A DNA stretch of 64,000 nucleotides from Malania oleifera. Its lineage: Eukaryota; Streptophyta; Magnoliopsida; Santalales; Ximeniaceae. Shown piece after piece: positions 46,242 through 54,283 of this stretch. Within the stretch, counting starts at the first letter, position 1. The number at the start of each line of letters is the position of its first letter. The translations under genes were made by a program, and so were the position numbers. The notes under the pieces were generated by a model. That model made no database searches and was not told where the DNA came from. It saw only the letters and a program-made list of their open reading frames with translations. The stretch spans positions 1,839,001 to 1,903,000 of the forward strand of contig NC_080424.1 in the NCBI RefSeq assembly GCF_029873635.1, read 5' to 3'.

Positions 46242-49200
46242 AGGTTTTGTCTTTTTGCAAAACATATGAAGAGGTTTGTATCTTTTTGACATATCTCAAG
46301 TAAGGTCCATAGAATTCTCAAAACTTCAAGGGAGGACCCCTTGAATTTTTGAAACCTCTGGGAGGTTAGTGTCTTTTTGCCAAACCTTATGGGAGGTTAA
46401 TGTCTTTTGCCCAAATTTAAAATGCCGCAAACAATTGCTAGAAATTTTTTTTGGAGCACACAATTTTCTTATATAATTAATCAGCTACTGGACTATTGCT
46501 TATGGATCCATTCTTTTTTCCTTTCACACGAACATGGTCAAAAGTTAGTGGCTTACAAGAACTTATCAGAGCAATTAAAATAAATAAAATAACTCAAAAC
46601 AAAAATTGCATCATTGGATTAAGAACATTTCTCAAAATATTCACCCATCTAGTTTTATATACTAGTATAACTGCAAATCATGCATGCATATACACACACA
46701 CACACACACACACAATTACACATGGTTTTTTTAATCTTTTAAAAAAGAGGGGGGGGGGGGGGGGCGCATAAAGACTGGTGCATTGCATCATATTGTGGAT
46801 CAAAACACAATTTTATTGATTCCACAAGTATAGCGCTAGGGGAAAATGACAACAAATACCATGGCCATGACTTTATATTGAGTTTTGGATTCATAAGCAT
46901 TTGTTAGCATTCAAGGGGGTAAATGAATGTGTTTGATCTTATCAGACCGCAAACTGGAGACGGACGACCACGGTCCCGCCCTTACCAGCACCGCAGGTGT
47001 AACCCCCGAAACCTACTTTCTTTTCTGACAAAATCAACCAAGCCTAACCAGTCATGACCTATTGTTGATATTTCATACCATAATGTGCTTCCAGGCATGG
47101 GAAGGTCCTTATCTTTAACTGTTGTATGCAATGCTTGCAAAAGGCATTTGTCTAGAAGCCCATCCACATCCTCAGTAGAAAGAGTATGCTGGTCATCCAT
47201 GTTTGATTCATCTGCAGTAGCTTTCTCTGTTAACTTCATCTCATCCACATTCGTGATAATTTGAGTCGTATCATTCCTCTCATCCATCTGGGCTGTTGAG
47301 TTCAGTTTAAGCTCAGAATTGACATCTACGACAGCAGCAGATTCCCCATATTTGTTGTTTAAGCTATTCAGCTGATCACTTGAAGTGCCATCAACACCTT
47401 CAGATAATTCAGAAGCCTGAGAAGATGCCAATAGAGAAGGATCTTCAAACACAACATCTTCTAAAAACCCAGCATTTGGCACATAACAACCTTCAACAAA
47501 ATCCCTACAGAAAGGATCACCAAATAAAGTCCTGTCAATCATAAAATCACTCAAATTAATAATCAAAATCTAGTGTAAGCTTCCCCCAAAGCTCACCAAA
47601 GTGAGTCCTGATAATAGTGAGTTATTCTCAGAGCCTTTCCACGCAAGCCAGCTTTTAATGCTTCCGTATTACTCATAGTAGTAGAACCGACCTACATAAA
47701 GGCAAGTTGGTCTTCAGCAATACTTAACAAGACTAACCAATTTTGTTTAATGGCATAATGGCTTCCCAAAGAAGTGTCACTTCCAGAAAGAAGCTTACCG
47801 CAATAGGAGCAGGATTGCCAGGGACCTTTACTGCCCATGGTTCCCCAGCTGAAAATGTAGGTAGACCTTCAGCAGGTATGCTAATACCAGGAAACATTAA
47901 ATCAGCCCCTCCAATGACAAAACGGGAAACCTCTCCCCCTTTAAGCAAGAAGGCTGGCAAGAGTTCAGGGACCTTCCAGAGAGCATACACTGCAACAATG
48001 GAAAAGAGGAAAAAAATTTAGCCAAATGAAAAATTGAACATGCAGCATATAACTCATGTTTTAGCCCCCCACAAAACAAGGTGACAAACCGTACACTTAC
48101 TAAAAAGACAGCTTTACGTTTGAGTTATACTTCTCATAAACCATAATGCTTAATATGTTGCATCCAGGCTGCAACAAGTATTTTAAGCCAAACAAATTAC
48201 TTGTGTAAGTTAGAAAAAGCCAAAGAACAGATCCTATTGCAAAGTAATGGCAAAGGTAACTTCTTTCTAGTGAAAATACTTGCACTCTGCTCCATCCATA
48301 ACCCCCACAAAACAGCAAAAACTGCACTTGCAGTCAACTCTCATCTTCATTCCTTTCAAAGCCTCTAAAGGAAATAGACAGGAGTCTTCCACCAAATTCC
48401 AAGAAATCCTCTAAACAAGCCAAACAAACTATTCCATAAACCCCAAGCAAGCAAGAGATTTTAAAGCCACCAAAAAGATAATTTTCCAGTTTGAGATTCT
48501 CTGTTTCTTCCCCCCCCCCCCCCCCCCCCCCCCTTTTCTCTGGGTTAGGTGGTGGGCAGTGACGGGTGCTAAGTTAATCTGAGGTTAGCCTAAATTTAGC
48601 ACCTTGGGATGGGTTGATCCATTCCTTAAATTAACAACAGAAACTCCAGGAACACAGATGGACATTGTGGACATTCTCAGACCAGTTTAATATACTGTAT
48701 ACTTTGATACTTTGATGTAGAAAACTAAGTACAACATACAACTACCTAATGTGGCATTCCCAAAACACTATCAACAGTCCCAGTATAAGATGAATCTTCA
48801 TTATATGGGACAATAACCAGAGTCGCTTCCTCAGCTACAGTATTTGGAAGACCTGCAGTTTCCTTCAAATGGCAAATACAAACCTGTACATTCTCGACAT
48901 GCCTCCCTAAGTCCAACACCTCCCTCTCTGTCTGATCAAATATGAAATGGCACCCTAAGTTCCAAAGCCCACGAAGCTGGAACAGGGTGCCTCATCAACC
49001 TAAATAATTTCATGAGGTTCAATTTCATCACTGAAACCATGAACTTCTGTCAACTGTTTCCAAAAATAATCCTCTCACTGATGCACTCGTACTCTCAAAT
49101 TCCTCATCCTCCTGAAACAGCTCAAACACTGGAGACATCAGCCCACTGCTCCCTATCAACTGCTGATCTATCCTTATCACTTAACTCCTCAATCTCTTAC

Positions 49201-52200
49201 CCCACAGCTTTCCTTCACCTTGGCATAATCCCTGCTTGGGTTGAACTGCACAGGATACTTGAAGCATCCACCATCGACAAATCCTCCCCCTGAACTGCTC
49301 TATTTTTGAATTCCCGTTTCAGCATCCCAGTAGGATTTTTCAATTTTTTTTACCCCAACGTCCAAGTGCAAAACAGGTTCAATTCCCAGCATCACATGGG
49401 CCTCCAAAGGCTTATCCCCTGTAGCCTCCTCCATTCAACATTATTGTCAATCTCCATGGACTTTTCCCCCAGAATTTTCTCATCTGTTACCCCACTGAGG
49501 TCATAAGGATTTTGGGCTGAGATCTCATAATCCATACACTTCTCCCCAAATATTTCCCCCCCATGAGCCCATTTGGCATAATCCCTGCTTGGGTTGAACT
49601 GCACAGGATACTTGAAGCATCCACCATCGACAAATCCTCCCCCTGAACTGCTCTATTTTTGAATTCCCATTTCAGCATCCCAGTAGGATTTTTCAATTTT
49701 TTTTACCCCAACGTCCAAGTGCAAAACAGGTTCAATTCCCAGCATCGCATGGGCCTCCAAAGGCTTATCCCCTGTAGCCTCCTCCATTCAACATTATTGT
49801 CAATCTCCATGGACTTTTCCTCCAGAATTTTCTCATCTGTTACCCCACTGAGGTCATAAGGATTTTGGGCTGAGATCTCATAATCCATACACTTTTCCCC
49901 AAATATTTCCCCCCATGAGCCCATTTGGTGGTCCAAACAGTTTAAGAAGAGCTTTCAGATATTTATTAGCCCGTACCCTTATGCTTTGCAGACAAAGCCC
50001 AATTTCATAATGAGGACCTCCCTCCATGATGGAGGATCACTGGTGAACTACTCTAGGCAACCATACCCTGTTTGAAGATTTAGAAGACAAGGATTTTTTT
50101 TTTTAAATTAGTAAATTAAGATGTTTCAGAATTTTAGTTAATTTAGGGTTACTTTGTGTATTTTGAGCAAGTTGGGGTTATTTTTGTAGTTTCTGTTTTA
50201 GTTAGGATCATTTTTGTAGTTTCCATTTTAGTTGGGGTTAAGTTGTAATTATTTGTGCTAATTGTTGTAAGGGGTGTATAAATAAATAGTGATTGTGTAT
50301 TGTATGGAAAAACTAGTTGTCAATTTGTTTGGGGATTTGTTTAGGCAGGGGTTTGGCCCATTATTTTGTTGGAATCAATCAATATTTACTATTATCTAAT
50401 GACTGATTGCTACATTTATCTTATCTTGGGTTTTATATATAATTAGTCGGCATCTAAAATTTATGCATAGTAGTTTCTGTGCGAGTCATTGAGGAATATG
50501 ACTATAAATATTTGTCTATGGAGTGGATAGCAAGCTCTTATATTTCGATTTCGACTCAAATTTTGAAGCTTCAAAAGTACGAAAATTTTGATGGAAATTT
50601 TGGTTTCGATGTTAATTTCGATTTCAATTTGAAAAAAAAAAGAAAAAAAAAGAAAGGGAAATCAGTAGTAAAGCATGAAATTCTCTGTGTAACTTTAGAA
50701 ATGGTTAGCAGACATAATAATGTAAATTTTAGGACTAATATATTACAAGTTAAATAGACCTATGTTGTGTATGAGGTGAAAAAGTTGTAGTATAGTATGT
50801 GTACCAATGTATTTGTAAGATAATGTGCATTAAACATATCCAGTTAATACAAATGAAATCCATAAATCATTTAAATATTATTTTTATACAAATAATGACA
50901 ATTTAGACATGAATGGTTAAATAAAATATTGTTGTAAATTTATTTTTTCATATAATTTCAAAATCACTTGTAATAATCTTTTGTTTCAATAAAAATAAAT
51001 TAAGAGAGAAATTTCACTTCACTCCTAAATCTCTCAAATTAATTCCGAGGAAATTTCATTGCATAGTTAAAATTTTGACAAGTTTCACTAAAATTCTCAG
51101 ATTTAAATTTAGGATGATTCATTGAGATTTTGACATAAATTGTGCAAGATGGAAAACAACTGCTGTTTTGATTTTCGAGGGTGATGGAAACCAGAAATTT
51201 CAATGGAAATTTTGACAATTTCATGGAAATTTACGACCATGGTGGTTAGTACTTACAGAATCGAATTAAGATCAATATTATTTTACAAGAAATTTTCAGG
51301 ATGGAAGCTTTGATGGAAATCCAATTCACTAGTTGCTGATATTTGCATTTGAAAGTCTTTAAAGAGCATATCGTGTTACTTTGGTAGATCAAATGAAGAA
51401 GACAACCAATTGTAGGAAGATCAATTCAAACTTAGCACTAGTTCATAATTCTTGTAAGCAGAGTTCAATGTAAGAGCATGGCTACAATAGCATGGTAAAG
51501 AGCTGGTTATCAGGAGGTCGTGGGTTGTAGTCTTCTTGCCCGCATTTATTGTGCAGTGTTTAAAATATTAGTGTATTCCTCATACAGGGTGTTAGTTATC
51601 GGGTCTTTATCTCTTCATGTGCTATTGGGCTGCGTGTGAGCATTAACACTCTCGCACACGCACAGCCCAATAGCGCATGGAGAGATAACAACCTAAGCTT
51701 TTAGGTAAAGTGGTAATCTAATACACCTATTCAAGCTTGGTCTATTTGTCTATTCTCGTGCAAGACTAGGTCATGAGGAGGAGTGTTGGATAGCTTGATA
51801 CCCATTCTCCCACCATCCAATAGCTTTAGCTTTTACATAAAGTGATGACTTTAAAAATATAATAAAATAGAAGTCATCTTTATTTATTTACTGTATTTTT
51901 GCAAGCACATGCTCATAGAACACTTCTCATATGCTCCCAATCTCCAAAACTGGACAAGACACTTTCCTGCTCACGCTTTTGTCACTAATTCATGCTGCTC
52001 TAACTTAATGAGTATAATTTTACGTTCTCCAAGTGCTTAAGCCACAGAAAGAATTCCTCAATCCTTTCATTTTTGGTAACACTACAAGATAAGTGAGCTA
52101 ACCCAAACTTCACATACACCCCATTTTTTCTTCTCTCATATCATTTTTTATTCGCTTCTAAGTTTTAATTTTTTCTATTGATGAAATTAACATGGTCAGA

Positions 52201-53135
52201 ATAAAAAGGATTGATATTAAATTAAATAAAGATTAAGAATTTAGCAAAGGATTAAGATAAATTATCAAGTACCTGTTGGAAATATTTCTGTGCCTCGCCC
52301 ATCAACATCAAAAAACATAGGAACACCACCTTCTACACCATACACAAGAGCTCGGTTCTGGCACTTTGCAACTGTAATCTCTGCCTAAATTACAGTTGTT
52401 GAAAATAAGTTACCGACTAATGCATAAGAAATAACGGCTTAAAGTCAATAAGATTTCAATTGCAAGTTGGTTAAGAACTGCAAATAAAAAAGGTGGATTG
52501 CAAAAATATTTCAATTAAATTATTTATCTACAGCTTTCTTGGATAACCAGAACTTGAATTTTGGAACATCTATCATAAAGCACGAAGAATATGAATACAA
52601 CAAATGAAAATTAGTTCAGCTTTCAGTGAATTACATTGCTCCCACACAGGAAGGAAGTCTCAGAACTTTAAATTAATTCCAATAGCAAGGAAGTTCACCA
52701 GATGACGTACGAACAAAGTGTTTTTTCCCTTGTATTAAACTAGCAATACAATAATTTCACTTGTGCGGTAATCATAATTCAAATGATCTCCAATTCCAAA
52801 GTTAAAAACTCAAAACATTGTCTCTCCAATAAAACTTAAAACTCAATTCACTTCCAAGCTCTTATCGAAATGGGCTTGTTTACAAACACAATATGCAAAA
52901 CAGAACCAAATTATCTCATTCCAGCAGCACTCCCAAGCATACCGCGAGTTGGAGAAACAATATATAAGACAGTATAAGCTTTAAAACATCAGAATCGCAC
53001 CTTAGGAGGCAGCAAGACATCAATATCGGCATCCGAAGCATTGGGAAACCTCTCTTTGACTGTTCGTTTCAGCTTCTTTCTGTCTGCGCCGGACAATCTC
53101 TGCTGTGCCTTCGCCTCCACCGCCTTCTTGAACAT
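33749..53135 (-). CDS. eIF2D: Translation initiation factor eIF2D (ligatin-type), eight exons
   Basis: Joined exons (minus): 53001-53135, 52273-52384, 47799-47989, 47597-47691, 47079-47504, 39178-39286, 37338-37980 and 33749-33879. All introns are GT-AG, phases agree, and the sum is 1,842 bases with one stop, giving 613 residues, close to other plant eIF2Ds. The start MFKKAVEAKAQQRL is typical. A PUA-like region follows (about 80-178, KGGEVSRFVIGGADLMFPGI, LRGKALRITHYY). There is a long acidic linker in exon 5, a winged-helix/SWIB-like part (about 320-475, LDIKKSSHKKLSKWL, ASEATDIVFSYV), and a C-terminal SUI1 fold (about 517-605, KTIQIMTERRQGNKKVTK). In other eukaryotes the protein delivers initiator tRNA to the P site without GTP and helps recycle 40S subunits. 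The gene is 19.4 kb because of transposon-filled introns. The exon structure is my inference; the coding match is strong. Confidence 0.93.
34440..35182. mobile_element. hAT-like MITE in eIF2D intron 7
   Basis: It begins CATAGTAGTCAA and ends TTGACTACTATG, perfect 12-base terminal inverted repeats. GTTTCTAT precedes it and GTTTCTAA follows, an 8-base target duplication with one mismatch, as for hAT elements. Subterminal GAGGC/GCCTC-rich segments (for example GGCACACTGAGGCGAAGAGG and CCTTCGCCTCATGCCTAGG) are also inverted. The 740-base body has no transposase. T-rich sequence in the middle gives spurious open frames. Confidence 0.85.
35290..35962 (+). mobile_element. Internally deleted copia element in eIF2D intron 7
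   Basis: The 5' LTR remnant ends CAATCTCAACA-like at 35398, followed by TGATATCAAAGC (mutated primer-binding site). At 35690-35790 the frame reads QLADLFTKALWGARVKF and YKQGGYDIYALA, the C-terminus of copia RNase H. Then comes the polypurine tract AAGGGGGAG and a 166-base 3' LTR (35797-35962, TGTTAAAGG...CTCAACA). Everything between gag and the RNase H end is missing, so it is dead. Confidence 0.8.
36000..36520 (+). mobile_element. L1 LINE fragment (ORF1 end joined to 3' tail), plus strand
   Basis: Near 36280-36345 the frame gives SQRELVNSKSSVNYDRKG-like sequence, the conserved end of plant L1 ORF1. It is followed almost at once by a T-rich 3' region and poly-A (36504-36519). ORF2 is missing, so the copy is internally deleted. 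It lies in eIF2D intron 7, antisense to the gene. The 5' limit is uncertain. Confidence 0.6.
36521..37337. other. Remainder of eIF2D intron 7
   Basis: Mixed sequence without a recognisable element or gene. Confidence 0.5.
37338..37980 (-). CDS. eIF2D: eIF2D exon 7 (SWIB-like part and SUI1 start)
   Basis: Acceptor CATGACAG gives ISVKEDKYKKEMVLLAV in frame with exon 6; the nearer AG 7 bases later would break the frame. It ends STSVAELPG (CCG G) at donor GTATGA. Confidence 0.93.
38598..38755 (-). mobile_element. Short L1 3' tail in eIF2D intron 6
   Basis: The plus strand reads TTTCTTTCTTGATAAAAAAAGAAACTTTATTAGATAG, the reverse complement of the usual plant L1 3' end (AAGTTTC...TTATCAAGAAAG). 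Only about 150 bases of the 3' end are present. Confidence 0.6.
39178..39286 (-). CDS. eIF2D: eIF2D exon 6 (winged-helix start)
   Basis: Acceptor GTTATAG. The first G completes Trp, then SNHVLSCRPTGITLDIKK and SSHKKLSKWLQTKSSAGL; donor GTATCC. It is too short to stand out as an open frame, and is isolated by a 7.8-kb intron upstream. Confidence 0.92.
39731..42357 (-). mobile_element. 5'-truncated L1 LINE, copy B, in eIF2D intron 5
   Basis: The minus strand ends in poly-A (plus-strand T run at 39731-39742). Its 3' part encodes LWTERNARIFN (39850-40110), the usual end of the zinc-finger RT-associated domain. Upstream come degraded zf-RVT and RT segments, and the RT start VFDMERDMAPGPDCF (41923-42258) with SISLVTCLCKILAKVLSKRL. 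The endonuclease is missing. Repeated, interleaved blocks at about 41515-41780 show local rearrangement. Many stops and frameshifts are present. Confidence 0.8.
42358..46000 (-). mobile_element. L1 LINE, copy A (endonuclease to 3' end), in eIF2D intron 5
   Basis: Minus-strand order: endonuclease pieces GGILVMWDTWSIVKV and SVYGPSRPNLRSVFWDDL near 45750-45970, then GLRDLSLDNANFTW and RLDRF. The RT start is VLGMERDKAPGPDDF (44417-44998), with GIRQDDPLSMFLFVLVVDTL (44029-44385). The catalytic FADD box is changed to FSND. RT/thumb is at 43708-44013 (HGGRIRLIQACLSSI), and zf-RVT is at 42935-43195 (RRWSLDPSRVCSCRSF). The 3' end abuts copy B at about 42358 with a GAAATTCTTCTT-type tail. ORF1 is absent. 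It is dead through many breaks. Confidence 0.85.
46001..46060. repeat. Permuted copy of an exon 5 segment
   Basis: AAGGCATTTG, CAATGCTTGCAAAA and ATCTTTAACTGTTGTA occur here in that order. In exon 5 (47111-47151) the same three words occur in reverse order but the same orientation. This looks like filler DNA copied from the exon. Confidence 0.7.
46106..46412. mobile_element. Fold-back MITE, copy 1 (eIF2D intron 5)
   Basis: It starts GGGCAAAAGACATTGGTCTCCC and its reverse complement starts GGGCAAAAGACATTAACCTCCC. The inverted similarity continues through GAGGTTTGACAAAAA-type units on the left and their complements on the right, so most of the 307 bases can fold back. A C23A11 homopolymer lies near the centre. 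Two related copies lie upstream of the gene. It has no protein. Confidence 0.85.
46209..46231. repeat. Poly-C tract (23 bases)
   Basis: One of four long C/G homopolymers in this gene: C13 at 45731-45743, C23 here, G16 at 46749-46764 and C24 at 48510-48533. Confidence 0.9.
47079..47504 (-). CDS. eIF2D: eIF2D exon 5 (acidic linker)
   Basis: Acceptor CTTTCTGTAG gives W-DFVEGCYVPNAGFLEDVVF, better than an alternative AG 27 bases upstream. It encodes a Ser/Asp/Glu-rich linker and ends DLPMPGSTL plus TG; donor GTATGA. The open frame runs on into the intron, which is not coding. Confidence 0.9.
47597..47691 (-). CDS. eIF2D: eIF2D exon 4 (end of PUA region)
   Basis: Encodes VGSTTMSNTEALKAGLRG and KALRITHYYQDSL, ending in the first two bases of a Trp codon. 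Introns 3 and 4 on either side are 107 and 92 bases. Confidence 0.92.
47799..47989 (-). CDS. eIF2D: eIF2D exon 3 (start of PUA region)
   Basis: Acceptor TTGCAG; completes a Val codon and encodes YALWKVPELLPAFLLKGG to PGNPAPIA; donor GTAAGC. Intron 2, before it, is 4.3 kb and holds L1 and LTR debris. Confidence 0.93.
48280..48500 (-). mobile_element. L1 LINE zf-RVT fragment in eIF2D intron 2
   Basis: The plus strand CTCTGCTCCATCCATAACCC, then AACAGCAAAAACTGCACTTG, parallels 42680-42870 of L1 copy A. It is the reverse complement of the segment encoding the end of the RT-associated zinc-finger domain. A short, diverged piece. Confidence 0.65.
48780..49927 (-). mobile_element. Degraded retroelement segment with a 353-bp tandem duplication
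   Basis: Copies at 49217-49569 and 49570-49922 both start TTGGCATAATCCCTGCTTGG and differ at only a few positions. The minus strand is partly open (for example NPYDLSGVTDEKILGEKSMEI) and looks like low-conservation LINE ORF1 or linker sequence, not a host gene. It is in eIF2D intron 2. Confidence 0.6.
50085..50450 (+). mobile_element. Probable LTR fragment in eIF2D intron 2
   Basis: Contains repeated GTTGGGGTTA-TTTTTGTAGTTT phrases, TATAAATAAATAG (TATA-like) and ATTTTGTTGGAATCAATCAATA, as in LTRs of Reina-type chromoviruses. It is preceded by FEDLEDKDFF in the plus frame (cf. the FHLEDKV end of chromovirus pol). No second LTR was seen. Confidence 0.4.
50451..51479. other. Part of eIF2D intron 2, no recognised element
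   Basis: Contains many ATTTTGATGGAAATTT-like phrases in both orientations (50530-50630 plus, 51040-51230 partly inverted), suggesting another degraded inverted repeat. No gene. Confidence 0.4.
51480..51810. repeat. Copy of the 35.4-35.6 kb sequence, with a strong hairpin
   Basis: TAGTCTTCTTGCCCGCATTTATTGTGC and onward resemble 35425-35600 inside the deleted copia element. At 51607-51640 and 51651-51688 the arms TTATCTCTTCATGTGCTATTGGG and its near complement fold around a 10-base loop. Confidence 0.7.
52273..52384 (-). CDS. eIF2D: eIF2D exon 2
   Basis: Follows acceptor TTTAG and encodes AEITVAKCQNRALVYG through DGRGTEIFPT plus one base; donor GTACTTG. Confidence 0.92.
53001..53135 (-). CDS. 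eIF2D: eIF2D exon 1 (45 codons)
   Basis: Encodes MFKKAVEAKAQQRLSGADRK through DVLLPPK, and ends AAG before donor GTGCGA. An in-frame upstream ATG at 53282 would add 49 residues, including an RE-repeat from the GA microsatellite. The family start MFKK is preferred. Confidence 0.93.
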
Positions 53136-53156
53136 GGTGGAACGGATCTGATCAAA

Positions 53157-53157
<1 letters not shown>

Positions 53158-53191
<34 letters not shown>
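53158..53191. repeat. (GA)n/(CT)n microsatellite in the 5' leader of eIF2D
   Basis: On the gene's strand this is a GA run 23 bases upstream of the start codon. It may bind GAGA-type factors or simply be mutable leader sequence. Confidence 0.8.
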
Positions 53192-53194
<3 letters not shown>

Positions 53195-53550
53195 GTGCAG
53201 ATTCTGTGAAGGATTTAAGGAGCTGAAGGTTCTGGAACCGAATAGAGACGGTGACTGTGGAAGAAGATATTGTATAGAACATGAGTTCAAGAATATGGTG
53301 TGATCTACGCCATTTTCACAAATTTTATTTTATTTTTAGGGAGTTTAATGGAAGGTTTTTTTTTTTTTAAACAGCATTTTACGTTTGGAAAATTAGTACG
53401 ATTTTCGTGTGAATAATTTTATTTAAAATAATTTATATTTTTTTTAAAAAAATTAATAGTTTATTGTCATAATTTAATCATTTATAAATCTTAAGCATGA
53501 ATTTACATTTCTCCAATTTCAAATTTAAATATAAAACCAAGATAATTTAT

Positions 53551-53840
53551 AAAAGGATAATGATACTCACTTCCCTTAAGATTTGACAAAAAAACATAGG
53601 TCTTTTATGAAGTTTCAAAAATATCAGAAACCTCGCCTGAGTTTTGACAAAAACATGCATATATTCTCTCAAAACATTTAACTTTTTGTAAAATACAATG
53701 GATGATTTGTGTCTTTTTGACAAACTTTAAGAGAGGTATATGAAAATTTTAAAATCTCAAAACAGGTTTCTAATATTTTTGAAATTTTAAGAGAAATAAT
53801 TGTCTTTTTGTCAAACCTTAGTAGAGGTTAATACCTTTTA
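53551..53840. mobile_element. Fold-back MITE, copy 2, upstream of eIF2D
   Basis: It begins AAAAGGATAATGATACTCACTTCCC and ends with the near complement (TAGAGGTTAATACCTTTTA). The interior carries the same CTTAAGATTTGACAAAAA...GTCTTTTTGTCAAACCTTA inverted units as 46106-46412. It lies about 420 bases upstream of the start codon. Confidence 0.75.
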
Positions 53841-54020
53841 CTTTTTATCAAAAATATATATTTTGTTTAAAATTATAAAATATAAATATAGGTGTAGGAT
53901 GTTATTATGATACTATTCAACACGTGAACATGAAAAATATTTAAAATATTAAATATGATATGATAACATTTAATAATGTTGAAATTAAAATAATGTAAAA
54001 TATTAATTTTAATTTTTGTT

Positions 54021-54283
54021 AGAGGCAAAAAAATATTCACCTTTCCTGAGGTTTAAAAAAAAAAAAAATAGAGACATGTTTTGAGGTTTCAAAAATGTCA
54101 TAAATCTCTCATAATGTTTCAAAAATACTATAAACCTTTCTTAAGGTTAGTCAAAAAAAGATATAAATCTCTTCTAAAAAACTTGTCTTTTTATAAAATG
54201 TAAGGGTAGATTTGTGCATTTTGACAAATCTTGAGGGGTATTTGAAATTCCTGCAATCTTAGGAGAAGTTTGTGGTATTTTAA
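54021..54283. mobile_element. Fold-back MITE, copy 3, more diverged
   Basis: Units CTTTCCTGAGGTTTAAAAAA and CATGTTTTGAGGTTTCAAAAATG on the left face TTGTGCATTTTGACAAATCTTGAGGGG on the right. The ends are eroded. It is 180 bases beyond copy 2, in the same arrangement. Confidence 0.65.

Noticed and set aside
47505-47531. Alternative acceptor extending exon 5 by 27 bases
   Set aside because: It keeps frame but inserts TLFGDPFCR, which I do not expect in the family; the nearer CTTTCTGTAG gives W-DFVEG. Minor alternative splicing is possible.
47733-48021. Plus-strand 92-codon frame opposite eIF2D exon 3
   Set aside because: Antisense shadow; the minus strand carries the conserved eIF2D sequence with splice sites.
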